NCBI RefSeq assembly: GCF_028200735.1
Contig: NZ_JAQKPV010000003.1
Location: forward strand, 349,026 to 413,025
Origin: Streptomyces sp. ACA25
Lineage (GTDB): Bacteria; Actinomycetota; Actinomycetes; Streptomycetales; Streptomycetaceae
Length of the DNA stretch: 64,000 bases
Reading direction: 5' to 3'
In this document: positions 8,674 through 17,500 of the stretch, in pieces
Layout: the number at the start of each line of letters is the position of its first letter
Numbering within the stretch: the first letter of the stretch is position 1
Notes under the pieces: generated by a model
What the model was told of the DNA's origin: nothing
The model's input: only the letters and a program-made list of their open reading frames with translations
Databases searched by the model: none
Position numbers and translations under genes: made by a program

Positions 8674-9492
8674 CTACTTGACCGCGCCCGCGGTGAGACC
8701 GCGGACGATGAAGCGCTGTCCGAAGAGGACCAGCGCGAGGGTGGGCAGCACCGACAGAGCTGCCCCGGCGAGCCAGAGTCCCGGGTTGGCGGACTCGGCG
8801 TTCTTGAGGCTGTTGAGGCCGATCTGCAGGGTCTGCATGTCGGTGGTGCGCGTCATGATCAGCGGCCAGAAGTACATGTTCCAGGAGCTGATGAAGACGT
8901 AGACCCCGACCGCGCTGAGCGCCGGCTTGTTCAGCGGCAGCAGGATGGTCCAGAGGAACCGAAGGTGTCCCATGCCGTCCATCCTTGCCGCGTCCCGCAG
9001 TTCGCCGGGGAACTGCCGGAAGCTCTGCCGGAGCAGGAAGGTGCCGAAGGCGTAGGCCAGGAAGGGGAGCACCAGTCCGCCGTAGGTGTTGTTCAGTCCC
9101 CAGTCGGACAGCGTCAGGTAGTTGGGGATGAAGGTGGCCTCGGCGGGGATCATCAGGGTCGACAGGAAGAGCGCGAAGATCACGGCGCTGCCCCGGAAGC
9201 GGAGGAAGACGAAGGCGTAGGCGGCCAGTACCGAGGTCGCCAGCTGAGCAGCCGTGATGATTCCGGCCATGACCAGCGAGTTGCCGTACATCCGCATCAG
9301 GGGGACCGCGTCCAGGACCCGCTGGATGTTGTCCAGGTGGAAGCCGGTGGGGACCAGCTGCGGTGGGAACGTGGACAGTTCGCGGGGCTGCATGAAGGTG
9401 CCCGCGAAGACGTAGTAGACCGGGAAGAGCACCGGGACGAGGGCCAGCAGCAGCACCCCGTAGACGATGACCCGGCTCAGGGCCGTCCTCAT
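8674..9492 (-). CDS. ABC sugar transporter permease, MalG/UgpE type
   Basis: A 272-residue inner-membrane permease with six hydrophobic segments. The cytoplasmic EAA loop that contacts the ATPase reads ELRDAARMDGMGHLRFLWTILLPLNKPAL, around residues 168-197. Residues 40-70, with QLVPTGFHLDNIQRVL, are typical of the MalG/UgpE side of CUT1 importers. Its start overlaps the preceding permease stop by 4 bases, and the binding-protein gene follows after 57 bases. Confidence 0.9.
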   Translation of the reverse strand: MRTALSRVIVYGVLLLALVPVLFPVYYVFAGTFMQPRELSTFPPQLVPTGFHLDNIQRVLDAVPLMRMYGNSLVMAGIITAAQLATSVLAAYAFVFLRFRGSAVIFALFLSTLMIPAEATFIPNYLTLSDWGLNNTYGGLVLPFLAYAFGTFLLRQSFRQFPGELRDAARMDGMGHLRFLWTILLPLNKPALSAVGVYVFISSWNMYFWPLIMTRTTDMQTLQIGLNSLKNAESANPGLWLAGAALSVLPTLALVLFGQRFIVRGLTAGAVK

Positions 9493-10487
9493 GAGTAATG
9501 CACCTTCCGCTCGATGACGCCGAACTGGAGCGCGGTGCAGAGGAGCACCATGAGCAGCAGGACCAGGGCCTGCGCGCTGGCGCGGCCGAAGTCGCTGGTG
9601 CCGTAGGCGAAGGCGTGCTGGTAGATCGAGTACACCAGGGTGGTGGTCGAGCCGACCGGGCCGCCCTGGGTGAGGATGTGGATCTGGCCGAAGCCCTGCA
9701 GCGCGTTGATCGTGGAGATGACGATCAGGAAGAACAGCTGGGGGCCGAGCAGCGGAACGGTGATGTACCAGGCCCGCCGGGGGCCGGTGGCACCGTCGAG
9801 CAGGGCGGCCTCGTTCACCTCCCGGGGGATCGCGCCGACGCCGGCCGCCAGCACCAGGACTCCGTAGCCCAGGTTCATCCAGACGGTGGTGAGGCAGATC
9901 GACAGCAGCGCCATCTCCTGGGAGGTGAGCCAGGCGACCTGGCTCATTCCCAGGTGGTGAAGGATGCCGTTGAGTACGCCGCTGGCCGGGTTGTAGAAGA
10001 CCGCGAAGATGACCGAGGCGCTGGCCACCGAGAAGGCGAACGGCAGGGCGAAGGCGCTGCGGAAGAACCGCTGGGCTCGCACCTTCGACTCCAGCAGGAG
10101 CACCACGGCGAGGGCGCCGATCACTCCGGGCACCACCACTCCGACCGTGAACAGCGCGGTGGTGAGGAGCACTTTGCCGAAATCGGCGGACATCATCTCC
10201 TGAAAGTGGCTCAGCCCGACGAAGCGGGAAGGCCGTCCGATGATGTCGTTGCCGTGCATGGACAGATACACGGTTCTGCCGAGCGGATAGAGCAGGAAGA
10301 GAGCGAAGACGGTGACGGAGGGGGCGAGGAAGACCCAGGCGAGGAGATTGTCCCGGCGGGGTCCCGTCCGTCCGGGTCCGTCACGTCGTCGGCGGGAAAC
10401 CGGCGGGACCGCGGGCCGGGGCCGGGCAGGCCTCCCGCCTCGGGTTTCGCCGTCGAGGGTGGTTGATGTGGGCACGCTCCGCAGCAT
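9489..10487 (-). CDS. ABC sugar transporter permease, MalF/UgpA type
   Basis: A permease of about 332 residues with six hydrophobic segments after a basic, proline-rich cytosolic N-terminus. The EAA loop is NEAALLDGATGPRRAWYITVPLLGP in the C-terminal third. The NDIIGRPSRFVGLSHFQEM stretch after the first helix is characteristic of MalF/UgpA partners. I chose the ATG at 10487; a TTG eight codons upstream keeps the frame open, and neither has a strong ribosome-binding site. This is the first gene of the permease-permease-binding protein operon, so the promoter should lie in 10488-10688. Confidence 0.88.
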   Translation of the reverse strand: MLRSVPTSTTLDGETRGGRPARPRPAVPPVSRRRRDGPGRTGPRRDNLLAWVFLAPSVTVFALFLLYPLGRTVYLSMHGNDIIGRPSRFVGLSHFQEMMSADFGKVLLTTALFTVGVVVPGVIGALAVVLLLESKVRAQRFFRSAFALPFAFSVASASVIFAVFYNPASGVLNGILHHLGMSQVAWLTSQEMALLSICLTTVWMNLGYGVLVLAAGVGAIPREVNEAALLDGATGPRRAWYITVPLLGPQLFFLIVISTINALQGFGQIHILTQGGPVGSTTTLVYSIYQHAFAYGTSDFGRASAQALVLLLMVLLCTALQFGVIERKVHYS

Positions 10488-10688
10488 GAACACGCCAGGT
10501 GAAGTCGTCAATCCCCACAGTGGAACGGGGTCCCAACGGAACCCACCGGCGAAGTGAAAGAAGTGAAAGGGGTGGAGAAGGTGTGGACACGGCGCGACCG
10601 CCCCGTGGGACCGGACTGCGGGACACGAGGGGTGTCCGGTCCCGGCGGGGCGGCCGGCGATCTGGGGTGGGGGGACGCTGGTGGTTCA

Positions 10689-10711
10689 GGCGGCCGGAGA
10701 GCTCCGGCCGC
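10689..10711 (-). terminator. Terminator downstream of actP
   Basis: An inverted repeat centred at 10700 with arms CGGCCGGA and TCCGGCCG, extended by G-C pairs outside. It lies 13-35 bases after the actP stop codon and would terminate the DUF485-actP transcript. Confidence 0.6.
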
Positions 10712-10723
10712 CGCGGACGGGGG

Positions 10724-12430
10724 TCAGTGGTTGCCGGCGCCCTCCGCGCCCGCGCCGGTGAGGGCACGGACCTGGAGCACCGCGAAGCGGTCCGGGTCGG
10801 ACTCCTTGGAGACCAGGGTGCCGACGACGGCGCACACGAGGCCGAGGGGGATGGAGACCAGGCCGGGGTTCTCCAGCGGGAACCAGGCGAAGTCGACGCC
10901 CGCGGGGAACAGCGACAGGCTGTCGCCGTCGGCGTTCACCTTGCCGGACACGACCGGCGAGAAGAAGACCAGACCGACCGCGCCGGCCAGGCCGCCGTAG
11001 ATGCCGGCGAGGGCCCCGGTGGTGTTGAACCGCTTCCAGAAGAGGCTGAGCAGGATGGTCGGAAGGTTGGCGGACGCGGCGATCGCGAACGCCAGGGCGA
11101 CCAGGAAGGCGACGTTCAGGTTCTGCGCGAAGATCGCCAGGATGATCGCGATGACGCCGACCGCGAAGGCGGCCAGCTTGGCGACCCTGATTTCCTCCCG
11201 CTCGGTCGCCTTGCCCTTGCGGAGCACGTTGTTGTAGAAGTCGTGCGCCAGCGAGGACGAGGAGGCGATGGTCAGACCGGCGACGGTCGACAGGATCGCG
11301 GCGAAGGCGACCGCGGCGATCAGGGCGAGCATCACCGCGCCCATGAGATCTCCGCCCAACCGCATGCCGACTTCCTCGGCGAGCTGTGGTGCAGCGGTGT
11401 TGCCTGCCGCGTTCTGGGCGGTGATGGCGTCCCGTCCGACGAGGGCCGCGGCACCGAAGCCGAGGACCAGGGTCATCAGGTAGAAGGAGCCGATCAGGCC
11501 GATGCCCCAGTTGACGGACTTACGTGCCGCCTTGGAGTCCGGAACGGTGTAGAAGCGGATCAGGATGTGCGGCAGGCCGGCGGTGCCGAGCACCAGAGCG
11601 AGGCCGAGGCTGATCAGGTCCAGCTTGTTGATCATGCTCTGCCAGGCGTCCCCGGCGACGTCCACGCCGTAGCGCTGACCCGGTTCCAGGAAGGCGTTGC
11701 CGACCCCGCTGGCGTCTGCCGCGTCGCTCATCAGAGCACCGAGGTTGAAGCCGTAGATGGCCAGCACCATGATCGTGAGGATCGCGGCGCCGCCCATCAG
11801 CATCACGGCCTTGACGATCTGCACCCAGGTGGTGCCCTTCATGCCACCGAAGGTGACATAGACGATCATCAGGATGCCGACGACGATGATGCCGACGATC
11901 TTCGCCACCTCGGCGCTCATGCCGAGGTAGGTCTCCCCCGGCTGGATGCCCAGCAGAAGGGCGATCAGGGCACCGGCGCCGACCATCTGGGCCAGCAGGT
12001 AGAAGATCGAGACGGTGAGGGTGGAGACCGAGGCGGCGGTCCGCACCGGGCGCTGCCGCATCCGGTAGGACAGCACGTCCGCCATGGTGAACCGGCCGGA
12101 GTTCCGGAGCAGTTCGGCGACGAGCAGCAGGGCCACCAGCCAGGCCACCAGGAAGCCGATGGAGTACAGGAAGCCGTCGTAACCGAACAGGGCGATCATG
12201 CCGGCGATGCCGAGGAAGGAGGCCGCCGACATGTAGTCGCTGCCGATGGCGAAGCCGTTCTGCATACCGGAGAAGCCGCGGCCGCCGGAGTGGAAGTCGG
12301 TGGCCGACTTCACCTGCCGGCTGGCCCACACGGTGATGGCCAGGGTCGCGGCGACCATGGCGGTGAACATGATGACGGTGATCAGGCGACTCTGGGAGCT
12401 GGTCGCGGCGAGCAGAATGACGTCGTTCAT
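10724..12430 (-). CDS. actP: Cation/acetate symporter, ActP-like (SSS family)
   Basis: A 568-residue SSS-family symporter beginning MNDVILLAATSSQSRLITVI. ActP-type landmarks are the GRGFSGMQNGFAIGSDYMS segment near residue 50, AASFLGIAGMIALFGYDG, the TFGGMKGTTWVQIVKA segment near 190, and the AAILSTVAGLTIASSSSLAHD block near 350. The family couples uptake of acetate and related short monocarboxylates to a cation gradient. Its start overlaps the stop of the upstream DUF485 gene by 4 bases. It is clearly different in sequence from the other SSS protein in this window. Confidence 0.9.
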   Translation of the reverse strand: MNDVILLAATSSQSRLITVIMFTAMVAATLAITVWASRQVKSATDFHSGGRGFSGMQNGFAIGSDYMSAASFLGIAGMIALFGYDGFLYSIGFLVAWLVALLLVAELLRNSGRFTMADVLSYRMRQRPVRTAASVSTLTVSIFYLLAQMVGAGALIALLLGIQPGETYLGMSAEVAKIVGIIVVGILMIVYVTFGGMKGTTWVQIVKAVMLMGGAAILTIMVLAIYGFNLGALMSDAADASGVGNAFLEPGQRYGVDVAGDAWQSMINKLDLISLGLALVLGTAGLPHILIRFYTVPDSKAARKSVNWGIGLIGSFYLMTLVLGFGAAALVGRDAITAQNAAGNTAAPQLAEEVGMRLGGDLMGAVMLALIAAVAFAAILSTVAGLTIASSSSLAHDFYNNVLRKGKATEREEIRVAKLAAFAVGVIAIILAIFAQNLNVAFLVALAFAIAASANLPTILLSLFWKRFNTTGALAGIYGGLAGAVGLVFFSPVVSGKVNADGDSLSLFPAGVDFAWFPLENPGLVSIPLGLVCAVVGTLVSKESDPDRFAVLQVRALTGAGAEGAGNH

Positions 12431-12810
12431 GCGCCTGCCTCCGTGCGCTGCGAGCCACCGTTCTGGAGTTCCGCCCGCAGCTCGTCCGCGAGCGGGTCGA
12501 GCCGGCGGTTGGCGTATCTCGCGTACCAGACGGCGATGCCGAAGGTGGACGCGAACTGCAGAAGGCCGAAGACCAGCGCGAAGTTGAAGTTGCCCACGAT
12601 CTGGAAGGCCATCACGTCGCGGGCATAAGCGGACATCAGGACGTAGAGCAGGTACCAGGCGAGGAAGCCGACGCTCATCGGAACCACGAAACGCAGCAGC
12701 CGGCTGCGAAGCTCGAGGAAACGTGCGTCCTCGTGCATGGTCACCGAGCGGGACCGCAGGTCACCGCCCGGTGGCTCGGTCGTTGTGGAGAAGGACGGGG
12801 TGTTGCTCAT
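12427..12810 (-). CDS. DUF485 small membrane protein, ActP partner
   Basis: A 127-residue protein with two hydrophobic segments (about residues 40-60 and 75-97). The DUF485 pattern FVVPMSVGFLAWYLLYVLMS and the following GNFNFALVFGLLQFASTF are clear. DUF485 genes regularly precede actP-type symporter genes. I chose the ATG at 12810, preceded by AGGAG six bases upstream; earlier in-frame codons lack this. The stop overlaps the actP start. An array of phased repeats lies 104-203 bases upstream and may control this operon. Confidence 0.9.
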   Translation of the reverse strand: MSNTPSFSTTTEPPGGDLRSRSVTMHEDARFLELRSRLLRFVVPMSVGFLAWYLLYVLMSAYARDVMAFQIVGNFNFALVFGLLQFASTFGIAVWYARYANRRLDPLADELRAELQNGGSQRTEAGA

Positions 12811-12913
12811 GCCGGCTCCTGGATCGTGGGATGTGTTTCGGCCGGGTGAACGGCGGGTGTTCGGGGAATGTAAGTACGGACGCTGCCCTGTGGCAGAGCC
12901 CACACCTTCCGAG

Positions 12914-13013
12914 TCGCCGAACGCGGTCTCCTCGCGCCGAACGGTCGACCGGATTCCGCCGAACGGTCGCCGGACGCGACGAACGGCACCCGGTTCACCA
13001 CCGAGTGCCGTTC
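12914..13013. repeat. Helically phased GAACG repeats upstream of DUF485-actP
   Basis: Four copies of a GCCGAACG-like element have their GAACG cores at 12919, 12939, 12961 and 12981, spacings of 20, 22 and 20 bases. Two copies share a 12-base identity (GCCGAACGGTCG at 12936 and 12958). The last copy is the left arm of an inverted repeat, GAACGGCAC (12981-12989) with GTGCCGTTC (13005-13013). Spacing of about two helical turns puts the copies on one face of DNA, as expected for cooperative regulator binding upstream of the DUF485-actP promoter. No regulator can be named. Confidence 0.55.
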
Positions 13014-13102
13014 ACTCACGGACAGTGAGGGCGACCGCCGTCCCGCCCCACGGAGCCGATGCCGGCGAGATGTCCGGAACCGGACCGCGGACGCCGTCCG
13101 GC

Positions 13103-14353
13103 TCAGACCACCGACCGCACCTTCAGGACCAGCGCTCCGCCCACCGCGCTGACGGCCGCGGTGAGGAGGTAGAGGCCGCCGTAGCCCGCCACCGCGAGCA
13201 CCGGCACCGCCAGGGCCGGCGCCACGATCTGCGGCGCCGCCGCGGCGATGGCGAAGAAGCCGAGGTCCCGCCCCGCGTCCTCGGCCGAGGGAAGCACCGA
13301 GGCGATCACGGCGAGGTCCACCGCGAGGAAGGTGCCGAAGCCCAGGCCGACCACGACGGCGGCGAACAGGGCGACCGGCCACACGGGGAACAGCGCCATG
13401 GCCACCGCCCCCACGCCCATCAGCACCCCACCGCCGACCACGAACACCCGGCGGCGCCCGACCCGGTCGGACCAGCGGCCGGCGGTCATCGCGGCCGTCA
13501 TGGCGCACAGGACGGTCACCCCGGTGATCGTCATGACCGCGCGCTGCGGGTCCGCGACCAGGAGCTCATCCGTCAGGTAGAACAGCAGGTACTGGCTGAT
13601 CATGGCGAAGCCGAGGACGACGAGGAACCGGCTCACCCAGGTCCACAGCAGATCGGGCGACCGCGGGACCCGGGGCCGCCGGTCCGCGGCCGGCAGCCGC
13701 ACGGCCGGTCCCGTTCGCGAGTCGGCCTCCCGGTGTCCCAGGAGGAACGGGAGCACGGCGCAGAGCACGAGGACCGCGCATGCCACGTATCCCCCGGCCA
13801 GCCCGGGCACCAGCTGGTTCACCACCAGGGTGCCCAGCAGCGCGCCGAGCATCTGTGTCATGCCCGCCCAGCCGGCCAGGGTGCCCAGCTGCGGGCGCGG
13901 CACCTGGTCGGGGATCGTCGCATAGAGCCCCGCCTGCACGGACGACAGGCCGATCTGGGCCACCAGCCAGCCGAGCAGCATGCCACCGACCCCGTCCGCC
14001 GTCGCCAGCAGCAGGAGACCGAGCGCGGCGAGGACGCTGCCGAAGGCCACCCACGGCCGGCGACGGCCGAACCGCGAACGCGTACGGTCGCTCAGCGCCC
14101 CGAACAACGGCACCATCGCGACGGTGACGGCGGCCCCGAGACCGGTCGCCAGCCCGAGCACGGCCTCCTTGCTCGCCGGAGCGAACAGCTCCGCCTGCCG
14201 GGCCAACTGGACCTGGATCGGAGTGAGAACGGCCAGCCACATGCCGGTGCTCGCACACGCGAAGCGCAGGGTCCAGGCCCGGCCGATGGGTGGTCGCTGC
14301 TCGTCGGGCACAGCCGGGCGGGCCGGTACGTGGGCTGTCACCTCATGGGTCAT
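13103..14353 (-). CDS. MFS transporter (GPH/SLC45-like pattern)
   Basis: A 416-residue transporter with twelve hydrophobic segments, starting MTHEVTAHVPARPAVPDEQR. The 2-3 loop reads GALSDRTRSRFGRRRPW, a pattern of the sugar/cation GPH-SLC45-like MFS branch, and a matching loop (GRWSDRVGRRRVF) lies in the second half. It is on the same strand as NRPS1, which ends 202 bases upstream, so it may belong to the cluster. For comparison, yersiniabactin loci carry the MFS gene ybtX. A GC-rich palindrome in the gap leaves separate transcription possible. The substrate is unknown. Confidence 0.82.
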   Translation of the reverse strand: MTHEVTAHVPARPAVPDEQRPPIGRAWTLRFACASTGMWLAVLTPIQVQLARQAELFAPASKEAVLGLATGLGAAVTVAMVPLFGALSDRTRSRFGRRRPWVAFGSVLAALGLLLLATADGVGGMLLGWLVAQIGLSSVQAGLYATIPDQVPRPQLGTLAGWAGMTQMLGALLGTLVVNQLVPGLAGGYVACAVLVLCAVLPFLLGHREADSRTGPAVRLPAADRRPRVPRSPDLLWTWVSRFLVVLGFAMISQYLLFYLTDELLVADPQRAVMTITGVTVLCAMTAAMTAGRWSDRVGRRRVFVVGGGVLMGVGAVAMALFPVWPVALFAAVVVGLGFGTFLAVDLAVIASVLPSAEDAGRDLGFFAIAAAAPQIVAPALAVPVLAVAGYGGLYLLTAAVSAVGGALVLKVRSVV

Positions 14354-14555
14354 CGGATCTCCGCAGCACGTTCGAGGGGAGTGGCTCCCCCAGCGTCGCC
14401 CCCGCCGTCGGTGAAGAGATGAGGCGCCGCCTAGGCGCGGCTGAAGCCCCTGGCTGCTGCCGCCCCGCCCCGGGGCGCGGTACCGCTGCGGCACGGCACC
14501 GGCCCGAGGTCCGCGCCGACCCCCGCACGGCCGGTGGCCCTGCGGGGGCCGGGCC

Positions 14556-17500
14556 TCACCGGCGGTTGGCCGCGACGGCCGTGCGGCGCCGCGCCGCGCG
14601 CCTCCGGGCATCCGCGAGCAGCTGGTCCGCGGGCTGTTCCGCTCCCGCGTCACGGGCACCCTCGGCGGAGCGGACGGCCCCGGCGGAGGGGGCCCCGTTG
14701 CTGCCGAGGTGGGCCGCCAGCGCGCTGATCGAGGGGTGGGCGAAGAGATCCAGCACGGACAGGCTGTCGTCCAGCTCTGCTCGCAGCTCCCGGTGGGCGC
14801 GCACCAGGGTGAGGGAGGTCGCCCCGATCTCGAAGAAGGAGCGGAGCGGATCGAGGTCCGCCGGCTCGGCACCGAGCAGCCGGCCCAGTGTGGCGGCGAT
14901 GCGCTGCTCCACCTCCGGGTCGCGCCGGACTCCGGCCGGGCCGGTCGTGACCGGACGAACTGACGGCAGCAGCTCCTCGTGCGGCGCGGCGGCCCGGCCG
15001 GTCTCCGCCAGGCCGCGCTCGGCGAGCCGGGCGGGATCGCCGTCCTCCCACGCCTGCGCGCTGTCCGCCAGCAGGGTCAGCAGCTCGGTGCAGGCGGTGA
15101 ACAGGGCGTCCAGGTATCCCGGTGGGAACGCGGCCTCGACCGCGTCCCAGTTGATCCGCAGCTCGCCGTCCTGCTCGAAGACCTGGTGGTCCAGCACGAC
15201 GTGCGGGGTCTGGCTGATGGCGTGCACCGTGCGGCCGAACCCGGCGAGCAGCTCGGAGGCGTCCGCGGGTCCGCCGGTGGACGCCGTGCTGCCGAGCCCG
15301 CTGGAGAAGACCGCGGGGAGGAGCACCTGCCGGCCCCGGCGGGCCGTCAGGTTCCGCAGGACCTCGTTCCCGTGCACGCCGGCCGGGCCGGAGGCGTGCT
15401 CCAGGTCCTGCAGCAGCCGGTCCTGGACGTCGCGCATCCGCCCCGCCGGAGTGGAGGCGCCGGTCTCGACGCCGAGCAGTACGGTCGACGTGTAGTCGCC
15501 GATCACTCCGGCATGCCGAGCCGGGCGGTCGAAGGCGGTGACGACGAGGGTGAACTGCTCGCTCCCGGTGGCGTGCCGGAGCACGTCGGCGAAGACGGTC
15601 AGCAGGACGGCCGTCGGGGTGACCCGGTGGCGGCGGGCCAGGAGGCGCAGAGCGTTCCAGCGGTCCGCGTCCAGGACGGCACGGCGGCGGGTGAACCGCA
15701 CGCGTCCGGGCCCCGGGGGCCGGACCGGCAGGGCGGGCCCGTCGGGCAGGACGGCCGACCGGTCGTTCCAGTAGGCGGTGGCGGCTTCCCGCGCCGCGGT
15801 TCCGGCGGCGCGGGCGCGTTCGTGTATCCAGTCGGCGAACGCGGCGGCGGGCGGTGCGGGCAGGCTCCCGAGGTCCCGGTAGCCGGTGAGGAGTTCCCCG
15901 GCGAGCAGGACGGCGCTCTGGGCGTCGCAGAACAACAGGTCGAGTCCGAAGTGGAGGCGCCAGCGGTGCTCGTCGATCCGGGTGGCCGCCAGGTGGAGCA
16001 TCGGGCACCGCGCCGGATCCAGGACCCGGTGCGAGCGCTCGCGCCGCAGCCGGTGCAGGGCCGCTTCCGCCGCTTCCGCGCTCAGTCCGCGCAGGTCCCG
16101 GACCTCGATCCGGGGCAGGGACGGCCGGTCGAGGACGGTCTGACGGGTGTCGTCGGTGACGGTGGCCCGCAGCATCGGGTGCCGCTGGACGATCCGGTGC
16201 AGGGCGGCCTCGAGCCGGTCGGTGTCGAGGTCCTCCAGGTCGACCTCGGTGTAGTAGTGCGGACCCACGGCGTCACCGAGCCAGGTGTCCGCCCGGCCGA
16301 CGAGGTAGGCCAGCTGCATCTCCGACAGGGCGAACGGTCCGGAGGGTGCGGGGTCCGTGGGAGGAGGGGGTGCCACGGGAGGACTGGGGACCGCCGGAAG
16401 AACGGGCTCCGCGGGAGGAGCGGAGGCGCTCCGGGGCCCCGGTGGCGTCGGCACGGAGAGCGGACCGGCCGGCACGGGGGCAGGGTCCTGGACCACAGGG
16501 GCCTGGGCGGGAGCGGGGCCGGCCACGGAGAGCTCCAGCAGGGCGTCGCCCGAGGCGACGCGGACGTCGAAGAGCCGGTGTCCGCCGTCCTGTGCCCACT
16601 CGCGGAGGCCGCGCAGCCAGCGTGCCGCGGCCTCGAGCGCTTCCGCCGGGTCCTGGTTCTCGGCCGGGCGCAGGCGCACGGACGCGTCGAGCCCACCGGG
16701 GGCGGGCCAGCCGGCCCCGTCCCCCGGCGTCGGGGTACCGCCGGAGGCGTCGGCGGGCGGCACGGTGCGGACCGGGGCGGGCGGCTCCGTGCGGACGTGG
16801 GCGGGCGGCTCCGGAGCCGGTGGTGCGCAGGCGTCGAGCAGGGCGGTCACGGAGGGGAAGGCCACCAGGGCACGGAAGGACGGCCGGGTGCCGGTGCGGT
16901 CCTCGATGGCGTTGGCCAGCCGGACGATGTCGAGGGAGGTCGCTCCCTGAGCGAGCAGCCCCGCGGTGAGATCCGCGTCCGGCCCCAGTACCTCACGGGC
17001 CACCGCCTCCAGACCGGCGGGCCCGGCGGGCGGCTCCGCCGGGGAAGGGCGGGCCGGGGGCGGGGGGAGCGGGAGAGCGGGCGGGGGCGGAACGGCAGGG
17101 GCGGGCCCGGCCGGATCGGTCACCGGTTCCGCGGGCCGGGCGGCGGCGGGGCCCCGGGAGCGGAACGGGTTGGGCAGCGCCTTGTGGTCCACCTTGCCGT
17201 TGGCGGTCACGGGGAGCGCTTCCAGGTGCACGATGCGGGAGGGCAGCATGTACTCCGGCAGCCGTTCGGCGAGGGCCCCGGTCAGCTCCCGGTCCTGGAG
17301 GACGGCGCCCGACGCCGGGGCCACGTACACCACGAGCCGGGGGCGGCTGTCCGGACCGGGCACCGCTCCGGCGGCTGCCTGCCGGACGCCGGGCAGCCGG
17401 TCCAGGGCGGCTTCGATGTCGCCCAGTTCTATCCGGTGGCCGCGGACCTTGACCTGCCGGTCGGTGCGGCCCAGGAACTCGATCTGCCCGTCGCTGCGCC

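Noticed and set aside
8674..10487. Linking the sugar ABC importer to the metallophore cluster
   Set aside because: It is a CUT1-type system with a family 1 binding protein, lies outside the operator-controlled region, and is separated by the actP operon.
12914..13013. A CRISPR array at the phased repeats
   Set aside because: The repeats are about 8-12 bases and diverge between copies, there are no unique spacers of constant length, and no cas genes are near.
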